64,000 nucleotides of DNA from Rhodoligotrophos sp. CJ14. GTDB lineage: Bacteria; Pseudomonadota; Alphaproteobacteria; Rhizobiales; Im1. Shown one piece after another: positions 1 through 12,240 of the stretch (positions are counted from its first letter, which is position 1; each line of letters starts with the position of its first letter). The DNA lies in assembly GCF_038811545.1 (NCBI RefSeq), contig NZ_CP133319.1:1054001-1118000 (forward strand), given 5' to 3'. Under the pieces are notes generated by a model that was given only the letters and a program-made list of their open reading frames with translations, ran no database searches and was not told where the DNA came from. The translations under genes were made by a program, and so were the position numbers.

Positions 1-783
1 TCACGCTGGCTGATCAATCTGGTCGGCTTCTCGGTGCTGCTGTTCCTGTGCCTGCCGATTGCCATCGTCATTCCAATGTCCTTCTCGAGCGCCGACACGC
101 TGGCCTTCCCGCCCCCGAGCCTGTCGCTGCGCTGGTATCACTCCTTCTTTGATGATCCCCGCTGGATCGAAGCCGCGCGGACGTCGCTGCTGGTGGCCTT
201 TGCATCGAGCACGATCGCCGTTCTGTTCGGCAGTGCCGCGGCCTATGGCCTGGTGCGGGGGACTTTTCGTGGCCGGCGGGTTCTGGAAGCCAATTTCCTC
301 GCCCCCATCATCGTCCCCCAGGTCATTACCGCCTTGGCCCTCTATATCTACCTGGCGAAATTCGGCCTGCTGGGTACCCTTGGCGGGCTCATCATCGGCC
401 ACACGATCCTGGGCCTTCCCTATGTGGTGTTGCTGATGATGGTCGCGATCCGCTCCTTCGATGTTCGGATCGAGCAGGCCGCCCTCAGCCTTGGTGCATC
501 CTGGCAGGAAATGTTCCGCCGCGTGCTGATCCCCAACCTGATGCCGAGCCTACTCGCGGCCTGGATCTTTGCCTTCATCATCAGCTTCGACGAGGTGATC
601 GTGACGATCTTCCTGTCGGGCGCACATGAGACCATTCCGAAGAAGATGTTCAACGAGCTCGTCCTGCGGGTCAATCCGACCATCACGGCGATCGCGACGT
701 TGCTGATCGGCTTCACGGTGATCACCATGGGCCTCGCGGCCTGGCTGGCCAAGCGCGGCGGCGTTGCGGCCTTCGCACGCTAA
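1..783 (+). CDS. ABC transporter permease, PotC type (5' end outside window)
   Basis: The frame is open from base 1 (S-R-W-L-I-N...), so the true start lies before the window and about 260 residues are visible. The protein is an inner-membrane subunit of a polyamine/opine-type importer. Hydrophobic helices alternate with short loops, and the EAA loop that docks on the ATPase is clear near visible residues 157-180 (EQAALSLGASWQEMFRRVL then IPNLMPS). It ends with TAA at 781-783. Its partner ATPase, second permease and binding protein must lie upstream. It is related to, but distinct from, the second PotC-like permease at 7525. Substrate is not predictable from this fragment. Confidence 0.9.
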   Translation, partial: SRWLINLVGFSVLLFLCLPIAIVIPMSFSSADTLAFPPPSLSLRWYHSFFDDPRWIEAARTSLLVAFASSTIAVLFGSAAAYGLVRGTFRGRRVLEANFLAPIIVPQVITALALYIYLAKFGLLGTLGGLIIGHTILGLPYVVLLMMVAIRSFDVRIEQAALSLGASWQEMFRRVLIPNLMPSLLAAWIFAFIISFDEVIVTIFLSGAHETIPKKMFNELVLRVNPTITAIATLLIGFTVITMGLAAWLAKRGGVAAFAR

Positions 784-835
784 TTAATCTTGAGACGTGG
801 CCGAAGAACAAGCATGAGCAATCCCTTCACGGGTG

Positions 836-852
836 CGGCTCCGGCTGAGCCG
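836..852. repeat. Short hairpin in convergent intergenic gap
   Basis: CGGCTC and GAGCCG form a perfect 6-bp inverted repeat around a 5-base loop, in the 135-base gap between the convergent permease and AHSA1 genes. There is no T-run on either side, so it is not a textbook intrinsic terminator, but its place between converging genes suits a transcription end. Nothing else is recognisable in the gap. Confidence 0.35.
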
Positions 853-918
853 GACGAATAGGCGGGCCGGAGCCGTCGTGGAACACGACACGCGCCGCGC
901 CCGCGCGATCCTGTTGTT

Positions 919-1362
919 TTATTGATTGATCTCGGGCTCGACGAGCCTTGCCAGATTTTGCAGCGATTCCTGCCAGCCGAGATAACAGGCCTCAGGCGGA
1001 ATGACATCCGGCACACCGGCCTGTTCGATATCGAGCTCGGTGCCGACCGAGACCTTCTTCAGCCTCACCGTGATCTGCATCTCGCCGGGCAGGTTGGGAT
1101 CATCAAACTTGTCCGTATAGCGCAAGCATTCGCCGGGGACGAGTTCGACATACTCACCGCCAAAGCTGTGGCTGATGCCGGTTGTGAAGTTCCGGAAAGA
1201 CATCTTGAACCGACCGCCCGCTTTCGGTTCGAGGTAATGCACCGTGCAGGTAAAGCCATTGGGCGGAAGCCATTTGGCCAGCGCATCAGCCTCCAGGAAA
1301 GCGCGATAGACCTTCTCCGGGCTGGTCGCCAGAACGCGGTGCAAACGTATTGTGCTGGGCAT
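919..1362 (-). CDS. SRPBCC / AHSA1-domain protein
   Basis: A 147-residue protein with the AHSA1-like START fold pattern: an N-terminal strand (IRLHRVLATSPEKVYRAF), an L-A-K-W-L-PP segment, then F-K-M-S-F and late Y-L-GW-Q-E-SL-LA motifs. Such proteins bind small hydrophobic ligands or act as Hsp90 co-chaperone relatives; the actual role is unknown. The ATG at 1362 has a strong ribosome site (GGGAGGGG) 2 bases upstream. The gene lies downstream of katG on the same strand with a gap of about 106 bases, so co-transcription is possible but unproven. Confidence 0.85.
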   Translation of the reverse strand: MPSTIRLHRVLATSPEKVYRAFLEADALAKWLPPNGFTCTVHYLEPKAGGRFKMSFRNFTTGISHSFGGEYVELVPGECLRYTDKFDDPNLPGEMQITVRLKKVSVGTELDIEQAGVPDVIPPEACYLGWQESLQNLARLVEPEINQ

Positions 1363-1468
1363 ATCCCCTCCCCTTATGAATGGAACGGCACCTTTCGGCG
1401 CTCATTGGCTGGGCCGCGCTCCAAATGCGTTTGAAGCGCAGCCCTCCTTCGTCCCACGACCTCCCGAA

Positions 1469-4403
<2,935 letters not shown>

Positions 4404-4415
4404 GGCTCTTCAAGC

Positions 4416-5336
4416 TTAGGATACCAGCATCTTCTGGTTGGCCTTGTGCGCACTCTTCAGGTCCTTTGAGAACTGTGAGATGATTCGGCTTTGCTTCTCG
4501 CTGTTTCGTCTTATGTTGTAGAAGAGATTGTCATAGAAATACTGCTGCGTCTTGATCGGCCTCATATCCCCCCTCGCCTCCCAATGTTGCGCGTAATGCT
4601 CTGGAAGGAAGCCGATGAAGCGGCCCGACAGGATGAGGATCGCCGCGCTCTCCATATTGTGGACCATGGTGACGCCGCGAAGCACCTCCTTATAGCCGGG
4701 CTCGTCTGGCAATGGGCAGACATGGCTTGCATATTTCTCCGACGCGATCTGATCGGTCGACCAGCCATGCGGCGCAAGCTCGAACAGAGGATGCAGCCGC
4801 GAGCAGTACAGATACTGCCGTTCCGTGAACAGGAGATCGTAGTCGAGCACCCCGAGATTGCTGAGCCGGGGACCAACCCCGACATCAAGCATTCCATCCG
4901 AGACCTGGCGCTCGAGATCGCGCGGTGAAACCACCTCGACGGTCACTGTCACCTCGTGGTCTCGACGGTCGAACAGATGGATCGCCCGATGCACCGCTGC
5001 GCGCGGATTGTTCACGATATTATCGACGATCCCAATCCGGAGCTTGCCGACCAGGATATCGCGCAAGCCGGCGAGTTCGGAATTGGCAGCACTCACTGCA
5101 CCCGTGAGCCGCCGCGCGATTTCATAGACCTTGAGCCCCTCCTCGGTCAGGCGGAAACCGCCGCGCCCGCGATCACAGAGCTTGACGCCCAGCCGCTTCT
5201 CGAGCGTCGCCATGTGGGAGCTGATGGTCGAGAGGCCAACATTCAGGCTGGTCTGAGCGGCGGCGAGACCACGATTCTCGACCACAGTCAGAAATACCTG
5301 CATCAGGCGGAGGTCGAGATCGGTAATGCTCGTCAC
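4416..5336 (-). CDS. LysR-family transcriptional regulator
   Basis: A 306-residue protein with the typical LysR layout: winged helix-turn-helix at residues 10-65 (LMQVFLTVVENRGLAAAQ, then STISSHMATLEKRLGVKL) and an effector-binding domain from about residue 95. The start appears to be GTG at 5336. It is divergent from the ABC importer beginning at 5477, which strongly suggests that importer is its target and a polyamine- or opine-like compound its ligand. The 140-base gap holds a palindrome suited to LysR binding. Confidence 0.93.
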   Translation of the reverse strand: MTSITDLDLRLMQVFLTVVENRGLAAAQTSLNVGLSTISSHMATLEKRLGVKLCDRGRGGFRLTEEGLKVYEIARRLTGAVSAANSELAGLRDILVGKLRIGIVDNIVNNPRAAVHRAIHLFDRRDHEVTVTVEVVSPRDLERQVSDGMLDVGVGPRLSNLGVLDYDLLFTERQYLYCSRLHPLFELAPHGWSTDQIASEKYASHVCPLPDEPGYKEVLRGVTMVHNMESAAILILSGRFIGFLPEHYAQHWEARGDMRPIKTQQYFYDNLFYNIRRNSEKQSRIISQFSKDLKSAHKANQKMLVS

Positions 5337-5372
5337 GGAACTGTTCGACAGCGATTGAACTGTAATTCGCGA

Positions 5373-5390
5373 CTTCGATATTTGTCGAAG
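5373..5390. promoter_or_regulatory. Inverted repeat in LysR / ABC importer intergenic region
   Basis: CTTCGA and TCGAAG form a perfect 6-bp inverted repeat around TATTTG, 37 bases from the lysR start and 87 from the binding-protein start. LysR proteins bind interrupted palindromes in such divergent gaps, so this is the best operator candidate here. Confidence 0.45.
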
Positions 5391-5476
5391 GTAATCGTTC
5401 GTGCAAGCTTCTGATTACGGAGTGAGTGGAATCAACATGTCCGCTTAGCTCATAATAAAAAAGGGGAGTTGGATCG

Positions 5477-6619
5477 ATGAAACTTCGCAACTTCACGAAT
5501 CGCGTGACGACGCGCCGCCAGCTGCTCCAGGCAGCGGCCGTCACAACCGGTGCAGCCCTGGTCTCGCAAATGCCCTTCAGGGCGGCCGAGGCTCAGAGCG
5601 ATGAAAAGGTGCTGACCTGGCTCACCTATCCCGGCCATGGAGCACCTGAGGTCGTTGGCCCCTTCGAGGAGAAATACGGCGTCAAGATCGTTGCGAAGGA
5701 ATATAGTGGCGGCGAAAGACTGCTCGCCCTCATCCATGGCTCGCCCCCCGGCACCTTCGACGTGGTGCTCAGCGACGAGGCCTATGTGAACGAGCTCAAG
5801 CAGGCCGACTTCATCGAGCCCATGAATCCCGCCGACTATCCGATCAGTGATTTCTGGCCGGAATTCCAGAAATTCCCACTGCACTGGATCGATGATCAGC
5901 TTTACACCGTGATGACCAGCTGGGGCATCAATGGTTTGGCCTATAATGCCGATCAGCTGACCGCGGATGATGCAAGCTCCTACGCCATCATGTGGGACCA
6001 GAAGATCAAGGGCAAGGTCGGCATGCGCGACTGGTACCTGCCCTGCATGGGCTGCATCAGCGCCTATCTCGGCAACAAGAAACCCTATGATCTGAACGAT
6101 GAGCAGTTCGAGAAGCTGAAGGAGACCATCTTCTCGCTCAAACCCCAGGTGGCGGGCTTTTGGGATTTTGCGGCAATCTTTGATTCCTTCGCCAATGGCG
6201 GGGCGATGGTCGTTCCCGGCACCGGTGAATGGATGGTCGGCCTGCTGCAGCGCGATGGGCACAATATTCGGGCATCCGTGCCCAAGGAAGGCGCCATCAT
6301 CTGGACCGAGAGCGCCTCGATCGTGAAGGGCACCAAGAAGCAGGAGCTCGCTAAGGAGTTCATCCGCTATCTCGTGAGCCCCGAAGGGCAACGCCGCCTG
6401 ATGCTGAAATCCTCCTACATGGCCTCAGGGCCGAGCAAGCCCGCCTGGGAGCTTCTGAACAAGGAGAACCTGAAGGAGGCAAAGATGATCAATATGGATC
6501 TCAATGCCCCGAACCTGCTCGATGATTATCGGGCCGGGCGCATCTTGCTTCGCGAGCTGCCCACGCATCAGTCCAGTGAGGATTGGCAGGACGTCTGGAC
6601 CGAATTCCAGAGCCTCTGA
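5477..6619 (+). CDS. ABC transporter substrate-binding protein, PotD/family-1 like, Tat-exported
   Basis: A 380-residue periplasmic binding protein. The N-terminus has a twin-arginine motif (TTRRQLLQAAA) and a cleavage site near AEAQ at residue 40, so export by Tat is likely. The body follows the spermidine/putrescine-binding family (VLTWLTYPGHGAPEVVGPF, FDVVLSDEAYVNEL, WGINGLAYNADQ). ATG 5477 follows AGGGGAG. It is first in an operon with two permeases and an ATPase (to 9443). The substrate could be a polyamine, opine or similar cation; sequence alone does not decide. Confidence 0.92.
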   Translation: MKLRNFTNRVTTRRQLLQAAAVTTGAALVSQMPFRAAEAQSDEKVLTWLTYPGHGAPEVVGPFEEKYGVKIVAKEYSGGERLLALIHGSPPGTFDVVLSDEAYVNELKQADFIEPMNPADYPISDFWPEFQKFPLHWIDDQLYTVMTSWGINGLAYNADQLTADDASSYAIMWDQKIKGKVGMRDWYLPCMGCISAYLGNKKPYDLNDEQFEKLKETIFSLKPQVAGFWDFAAIFDSFANGGAMVVPGTGEWMVGLLQRDGHNIRASVPKEGAIIWTESASIVKGTKKQELAKEFIRYLVSPEGQRRLMLKSSYMASGPSKPAWELLNKENLKEAKMINMDLNAPNLLDDYRAGRILLRELPTHQSSEDWQDVWTEFQSL

Positions 6620-6641
6620 CCGCATCGACTGGACGCTTCAT

Positions 6642-7523
6642 ATGAGCTGGAATGGCAAAAGCACGCCCGGCACGAAGAGAGGGTGGCGCTTCCCGGGCTT
6701 TGCTGTCTTCTGGGGATCGCCGCTCGCCCTGTGGCAGATCATCTTCTTTCTGGCCCCGCTGCTGTTCCTGATCGCGCTAAGCTTCTGGACCGTTCGCAGC
6801 TACCGATTGACCCCCGACCTCACCCTGGCCAACTGGACCCGGATCCTCAACACGGGGTTCTTCTGGGACGGCTACTTGCGGTCGCTGTGGTATGCCGCGA
6901 TCGCCTCGGTCGTTGCCTCCATACTCGCCTTCCCGCTGGCCTATACCCTGGCCTTCAAAGTCTCGCCGCGGACGCGATTGCTCGGAGCCTGCCTGCTCAT
7001 CACCCCCTTCTTCACATCCTACCTGGTTCGTGCTTATACCTGGCGCACGATGCTCGGCACCAACGGCGTTGTAAACCACATCCTCGGCGGCATTGGCATT
7101 GGGCCGATCGAGATGGTCGATACCCCTTTCGCGACCCAGATTGGCTTTCTCACCTTGGTCTTTCCTCTGGTTGCCTTGCTCCAGCTCCTGAGCCTCGCAT
7201 TCGTTGATCGCCGTCTGATCGAAGCGGCCCACAATCTTGGCGCGGGCCGCTTGCGAACCGTCTTCGCCGTGATCATTCCATCCGCCAAGGTCGGCTTGGT
7301 CCTCGGTGCAGCCTTTGCCTTCGTCTTGGCCTTCGGTGACTTCGTCAGCCCCCAATTGCTTGGCGGCTCGAACCCGCCGACCGTGAGCCTGTTGGTGATC
7401 GACCAGGTGCGCGCCGGATCCCATTGGCCACGCGCCTCCGTGATTGCCCTGATCATGATCGCCACATTGCTGGTGGTCGTCTCCGCCGCCATGTCCATCG
7501 CCTATCGCCGCGCTGGGAAGTGA
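6642..7523 (+). CDS. ABC transporter permease, PotB type
   Basis: A 293-residue inner-membrane permease with about six helices and an EAA loop (EAAHNLGAGRLRTVF then IIPSAK). The open frame continues upstream to 6504, but that part overlaps the binding-protein gene; ATG 6642, 23 bases after its stop, is chosen. It pairs with the permease at 7525 to form the channel. Confidence 0.92.
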   Translation: MSWNGKSTPGTKRGWRFPGFAVFWGSPLALWQIIFFLAPLLFLIALSFWTVRSYRLTPDLTLANWTRILNTGFFWDGYLRSLWYAAIASVVASILAFPLAYTLAFKVSPRTRLLGACLLITPFFTSYLVRAYTWRTMLGTNGVVNHILGGIGIGPIEMVDTPFATQIGFLTLVFPLVALLQLLSLAFVDRRLIEAAHNLGAGRLRTVFAVIIPSAKVGLVLGAAFAFVLAFGDFVSPQLLGGSNPPTVSLLVIDQVRAGSHWPRASVIALIMIATLLVVVSAAMSIAYRRAGK

Positions 7524-7524
7524 C

Positions 7525-8331
7525 ATGGACCGACTGATCTCGACAATACTCCGCCTCTATGTCATCGCCATCCTGGCACTGGTCTTCGCGCCCATCGTGG
7601 TGAGCTTCATCTTCTCCTTCAGCGCTGACCGCTTCCCGACCCTCCCGCCTTCCGCCTATAGCCTGCAATGGTACGAGGCCGTATGGGCCGATGTCGAAGT
7701 GGCGGCTGCGGCGCGGCGCACCCTTCTATCCGGCCTGGCGGTCTCGATCCTGTCCACCCTGATCGGCTTCGGTGCAGCCTATACGGACTATCGCTACGAC
7801 TTCTTCGGCAAGCGCCTCTATTTGGCGCTGGGCTTTATGCCTCCGCTGGTGCCGATCCTGATCCTGGGCCTCGCCATGCTCTTCTTTCTGGCCCAGCTCG
7901 GCTTGTCGGGCGGGCTCCACTCCGTCATCATCGCTCACACCGTCCTCTGCATTCCCTTCGCCACCGCCGTCATCAGATTGCGCCTGTCGCAGATGGACCC
8001 GGCGCTAGAGTCCGCCGCCTGGAACCTCGGCGCCAACCAATGGCAGGCCCTGTGGCACCTGATCCTGCCCTTCTGCCTGCCCGCCATCCTGGCGGCCCTG
8101 TTTGTGACGGCCGCCGTGTCCTTCGATGAGTTCGCCATCGCCTGGTTCGTGTCTGGGCTTGAGGAGACGCTGCCCGTCCGCGTCCTGAACTTCGTGCAGG
8201 GACAGGCAAGCCCCCGCATCAACGCGATTGGCAGCTTCACCTTCACCCTATCGATCGTGCTCGTCGTGGTGGCTCAGCTCCTGTTGATTAGGAACAGGAC
8301 GACGGGCCCCTCGAGCAAGGAGCGCAAGTGA
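7525..8331 (+). CDS. ABC transporter permease, PotC type
   Basis: A 268-residue permease with six predicted helices and an EAA loop (ESAAWNLGANQWQALWHLI then LPFCLPA). It starts one base after the stop of the upstream permease, and its stop overlaps the start of the ATPase gene, as in a tightly coupled operon. Confidence 0.92.
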   Translation: MDRLISTILRLYVIAILALVFAPIVVSFIFSFSADRFPTLPPSAYSLQWYEAVWADVEVAAAARRTLLSGLAVSILSTLIGFGAAYTDYRYDFFGKRLYLALGFMPPLVPILILGLAMLFFLAQLGLSGGLHSVIIAHTVLCIPFATAVIRLRLSQMDPALESAAWNLGANQWQALWHLILPFCLPAILAALFVTAAVSFDEFAIAWFVSGLEETLPVRVLNFVQGQASPRINAIGSFTFTLSIVLVVVAQLLLIRNRTTGPSSKERK

Positions 8332-9443
8332 TGACCGACCCCAGCGATGCCCGTGGATCCACGAGCCTCGTCCGCTTCATAGACGTGACCAAGCGCTACG
8401 GTGATTTTACCGCGGTCGACAATCTCTCCCTCGACATCCAGCAAGGAACCTTCGTCGCCATCATGGGGCCGAGCGGATGCGGCAAGACCACGACCCTTCG
8501 CATGCTGGCCGGGCTTGAGACGCCGACCTCCGGCGAGATCGAATTCAACGGCGAACGGATCACTGACCTGAAGCCGTGGCAACGCAACATGCCGCTCGTC
8601 TGGCAGAACCTGGCGCTGTTTCCCTTTCTCGACGTGATGAGCAATGTGACCTTCGGGCTCAAGATGGCGGGTATGCCTTCGGCCGAGCGCAGGGCCCGCG
8701 CGCGCACCTGGCTGGAACGCCTCGGCATTGGTCAGCTTGCCCAAAGCCAGGTGGCGAAGATCTCCGGCGGCCAGGCACAGCGCGTCGCGCTGGCGCGCGC
8801 GCTCGTGATGGAGCCCAAGATGCTGCTCCTCGACGAGCCGCTCTCGGCGCTCGATGCCCACCTCGTCGTACGGATGCAGGCTGAGCTCACCAAGCTCCAG
8901 CGCGAGCTCGGCATCACCTTTCTCTATGTCACGCACAGCCAGTCCGAAGCCTTCGCCATGGCCGACCGTGTCGTCATTATGGACCAAGGCCGCATCCAGC
9001 AGAACGGCACCCCGCGCGAGGTCTTCCGCGCTCCCGCCAATCGGTTTGTTGCCGAATTCGTCGGCACCAACAACATTCTTTCCGGCACGTTGCGCTCCGT
9101 CGTCGGTGATCAATCACTGGTCGAGACCGCCGTCGGCCTCCTGCCCGCGCATGCGCCCTCTCAGCCATTACCGCCCGGCAGACCGGTCGACCTCGTGATC
9201 AGCGCCGATCTCGTCCAGCTCTCACTGCAGCCCAGCGAAACGTTCCCCGCCCTCCCGGTCGACCTGATCAGCGAGCAATTCGTTGGCACGATGGTCACCC
9301 TGTTCCTGGATATGGGCGGTGACAAGACCCTGCGCGTCCAAACCCATCAGCAGGCGGCAGAAGCCCTGCTCGCAGATGGCCATTCGCGCTTCTATGCCTC
9401 CTGGCGCCCCTCTGACGCTTTGCTTCTGACGGCCGGCAGCTAA
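8331..9443 (+). CDS. ABC transporter ATPase, PotA type
   Basis: A 370-residue ATPase energising the importer. Walker A is GPSGCGKTT, the signature ISGGQAQRV, Walker B MLLLDEPLSALD, and the switch His is in YVTHSQSEAF. A C-terminal TOBE-like domain begins near residue 240. ATG 8331 overlaps the permease TGA by one base; GTG 8328 directly before it is an alternative. The gene closes the four-gene operon; 216 bases follow before the next gene. Confidence 0.93.
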   Translation: MTDPSDARGSTSLVRFIDVTKRYGDFTAVDNLSLDIQQGTFVAIMGPSGCGKTTTLRMLAGLETPTSGEIEFNGERITDLKPWQRNMPLVWQNLALFPFLDVMSNVTFGLKMAGMPSAERRARARTWLERLGIGQLAQSQVAKISGGQAQRVALARALVMEPKMLLLDEPLSALDAHLVVRMQAELTKLQRELGITFLYVTHSQSEAFAMADRVVIMDQGRIQQNGTPREVFRAPANRFVAEFVGTNNILSGTLRSVVGDQSLVETAVGLLPAHAPSQPLPPGRPVDLVISADLVQLSLQPSETFPALPVDLISEQFVGTMVTLFLDMGGDKTLRVQTHQQAAEALLADGHSRFYASWRPSDALLLTAGS

Positions 9444-9659
9444 CGCCGGGTTCTCATCGAACCAACCTCTGCTCGACATTAAGGGAACTGCCCGCCCCCT
9501 TGCCCATTGAACAGGATGCGGGCGGCCTCGATGCTTGTCTGTTCCTCTCTCGCGCGTGTCCGGTTGAGAGCTGACCTTTCGAGAATCATCGCCCGAACAT
9601 TGCACCCTCGGTCGGTTCGCCACCGGGCAATAGTGTTCTCAAACGATCGGGAGACCCGC

Positions 9660-10835
9660 ATGCGCGCATTGGTATGGCACGGCAAAGAGGATGTGAGATG
9701 CGATACCGTCACCGATCCTGGGATCGAGCATCCACGCGATGCCATCATCCGCGTCACGAGCTGCGCGATCTGCGGGTCAGACCTGCACCTGTTCCATAAC
9801 ATCATCCCGGCCATGATGCCCGGCGACATCATGGGCCATGAGATGATGGGCGAGGTCGTCGAGGTGGGCTCCGGCCTCAATGGCAGCCTGAAGAAAGGCG
9901 ACCGGATCGTCGTCCCATTCACCATCATTTGCGGCGAATGCGATCAGTGCAAGCGCGGCAACTATTCCGTCTGCGAGCGCACAAACAGGAACAGGCACCT
10001 GGCCGAGAAAGTCTTCGGGCACGCCACCGCCGGCCTGTTCGGCTATACGCACCTGACCGGCGGCTATCCCGGCGGCCAGGCGGAATATCTGCGCGTGCCC
10101 TTTGCCGATGCCACTCACATCAAGGTGCCCGATAGCCTCACCGATGAGCAGGCGCTCTTCCTGGGCGACATCTTCCCCACCGGCTGGCAGGCCGCGGTGA
10201 ACTGCGAAATCGAGCCGACGGATACCGTTGCCATTTGGGGCTGCGGCCCGGTTGGCCAAATGGCCATACGCAGCGCCATCCTGCTTGGCGCAAGGCAGGT
10301 TGTCGCCATCGACCGCCTGCCGGAACGCCTGTCCATGGCAGCGGCAGGCGGCGCGATCCCCATCAATTTCGAGGAGGAAAGCGTCATCGAGCGGCTAAAT
10401 GAGCTGACCGATGGCAAGGGGCCAGAAAAATGCATCGATGCCATCGGCACCGAGAGCCATGTCTCGATCAGCCAACCCGATACGCTTTATGACCGGGCCA
10501 AGCAGATGCTGGTCATGGAGAATGACCGTCCGCATGTACTGCGCGAGATGATCTATGTCTGCCGGCCCGCCGGCATCATTTCGATCGCCGGCGTTTACAC
10601 GGGCTTCATCGACAAGATGCCCATGGGCCAGGCCATGAACAAGAGCCTCACCTTCCGCATGGGCCAGACCCATGTGAACCGATGGACGGATGACCTGCTG
10701 CGCCGCATCGAGGAAGGCCAGATCGATCCATCCTTTGTGATCACCCACACGGTCGGCCTCGCAGACGGGCCGGAAATGTACAAGGTTTTCCGCGACAAGC
10801 AGGACAGCTGCGTCAAGGTCGTGTTGAAGCCGTGA
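9660..10835 (+). CDS. Zinc-dependent alcohol dehydrogenase, formaldehyde-dehydrogenase-like long form
   Basis: A 391-residue medium-chain dehydrogenase. Catalytic zinc ligands are in CAICGSDLH and GHEMMGEV; the structural zinc site is the four-Cys lobe ICGECDQCKRGNYSVCE; NAD binding is in WGCGPVGQMA. Its length and the IDAIGTESH insert resemble glutathione-independent formaldehyde dehydrogenases and related long alcohol dehydrogenases. ATG 9660 follows CGGGAGA; an in-frame extension to 9507 lacks family similarity. It may oxidise an alcohol or aldehyde released by the imported compound, but that is inference. Confidence 0.9.
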   Translation: MRALVWHGKEDVRCDTVTDPGIEHPRDAIIRVTSCAICGSDLHLFHNIIPAMMPGDIMGHEMMGEVVEVGSGLNGSLKKGDRIVVPFTIICGECDQCKRGNYSVCERTNRNRHLAEKVFGHATAGLFGYTHLTGGYPGGQAEYLRVPFADATHIKVPDSLTDEQALFLGDIFPTGWQAAVNCEIEPTDTVAIWGCGPVGQMAIRSAILLGARQVVAIDRLPERLSMAAAGGAIPINFEEESVIERLNELTDGKGPEKCIDAIGTESHVSISQPDTLYDRAKQMLVMENDRPHVLREMIYVCRPAGIISIAGVYTGFIDKMPMGQAMNKSLTFRMGQTHVNRWTDDLLRRIEEGQIDPSFVITHTVGLADGPEMYKVFRDKQDSCVKVVLKP

Positions 10836-10849
10836 GCGGAGGCATCGCG

Positions 10850-11500
10850 ATGACTTACCTCTCCAACTTCGCCCGTCCTGAGGGTGATCCACGGGTCCTG
10901 CAATCTGGCCCCAGTTCCTTGAGCCCGACCGATCGCCTGGCCCGGCAACTCGGCTGGTTCAGCATCGGACTTGGGCTGACCCAGCTCTTCGCCGCCCGCC
11001 GCATCACCCGAGCCCTCGGCATGGAGGGCAAAGAAAGCCTTATGCGAGCCTGCGGTACGCGCGAAATCGCAAGCGGCGTGCTCTGCCTTTCGCTCGACAA
11101 GCAGGTCGGCCTCTGGAGCCGGGTTGCCGGTGATGCGGTTGACATCGCAACCCTTGCCCGCGAGCAGCGCCAGGACAATCCCAAGCGCGATAATGTGAAC
11201 CTCGCCTTGGCGATGGTGATTGGCATAACCGCGCTCGATGTCATCTGTGCCCAGCGGACGAGCCGGCTGCATTGCCGCAGCCCGAGACAATGGCGCGATT
11301 ACAGTGGTCGCAGCGGGTTCCCGCAGGGGATCAGCGCGGCGCAAGGTCAGGCGCGGGACCAGCTTGGCACGACCAAGTCTCAGAGCCCGGTGACCAGCCT
11401 CTCTTCACCCGCAGGCGAGCAAGGCTCCGGCTTGAACGAAGCGGCCTCACCCGAGACAGGCAACATTCGCGACAGCGGTATGCGGGCCGGTGCACAATGA
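10850..11500 (+). CDS. Cyclase/dehydrase-like membrane protein (N-terminal part of family)
   Basis: A 216-residue protein. The segment LARQLGWFSIGLGLTQLFA, the TREIASGV motif and RVAGDAVDIATL match membrane-anchored proteins often called 'cyclase/dehydrase', which usually carry an SRPBCC domain; that domain is absent here. A conserved-looking RDYSGRSGFPQG segment follows, then a low-complexity Ser/Gly tail. ATG 10850 has GCGGAGG upstream and lies 14 bases after the dehydrogenase stop, so the two are probably one transcript. Function unknown. Confidence 0.7.
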   Translation: MTYLSNFARPEGDPRVLQSGPSSLSPTDRLARQLGWFSIGLGLTQLFAARRITRALGMEGKESLMRACGTREIASGVLCLSLDKQVGLWSRVAGDAVDIATLAREQRQDNPKRDNVNLALAMVIGITALDVICAQRTSRLHCRSPRQWRDYSGRSGFPQGISAAQGQARDQLGTTKSQSPVTSLSSPAGEQGSGLNEAASPETGNIRDSGMRAGAQ

Positions 11501-11539
11501 GCGGATCTCTCATACGCTGCTTGTAAGCCAGTCCCACCG

Positions 11540-12240
11540 TCAGGCGCCTGACCGCTCTTTGATCGCCACGCGCCAGAAATCCGGGTCGTCATAGCTGGTG
11601 GGATCCTCGATCCCTGCCAGATGAAAGGCCTCGCGGCGCTCCACACACGTGCCGCAGCGCCCGCAATGCTGTGCGCCGCCCTTATAGCAGGACCATGTCT
11701 CCGCAAAAGGCGTCCCGAAACGCGCGCCCTCACGTACGATGTCGACCTTCTGCGGTGAACGAAGGGCGTAAACAGGCGCACGTCGGCATAGCCGTCGAGC
11801 GCCGTCCGCTGCATAGCCTCGAAGGCTTCAGTGAAAGCCGGACGGCAATCCGGATAGATGAAATGATCGCCCCCATGCACGGCCGTTGCTACGGCATTGT
11901 CCCCGCGGGCTGCCGCAATCCCGAAGGCGATGGCCAGCATGATCGCGTTCCGGTTCGGCACCACCGTCACGCGCATGGTCTCCTCCGCATAATGCCCATC
12001 GGGCACCGCAATGTCCTCCGTCAGCGCCGAACCGGTAAGCACCCGTCCGACCGCACGAACATCGATAAGCTCGTGCGGAACACCGAGCCGCATCGCACAG
12101 CGGGCGGCAAATTCCAGCTCTTTCGCATGCCGCTGGCCGTAATCGAAGGAGACCAGCCGGGTGAGTTCCTGTTCGCCCGCCACCATATGGGCAAGCGCAA
12201 CCGAATCCAGTCCGCCGGAGCAGACAACGAGCGTTCTCAT
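11540..12240 (-). pseudogene. queC: 7-cyano-7-deazaguanine synthase QueC, frameshifted
   Basis: QueC makes preQ0 from carboxy-deazaguanine in queuosine biosynthesis. The N-terminal frame has the ATP-PPi loop VVCSGGLDS at residues 5-13, FDYGQRH, and RLFTPFVHR. At about 11748-11753 the frame must shift by one base; beyond it the other frame reads KVDIVREG, then the four-Cys zinc site [17 protein letters not shown], and ends with TGA at 11540-11542. The joined product is about 233 residues, normal for QueC. Without the shift, translation runs in a nonsense frame to 11380. It is either a recent pseudogene or a sequencing error; the rest of the gene is intact. No queD or queE neighbours. Confidence 0.88.

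Noticed and set aside
10850-11500. Frameshift in the cyclase/dehydrase-like gene because the tail looks unusual
   Set aside because: The RDYSGRSGFP segment after the membrane part appears in family members as I know them, so the frame is probably intact; only the far tail is low complexity.
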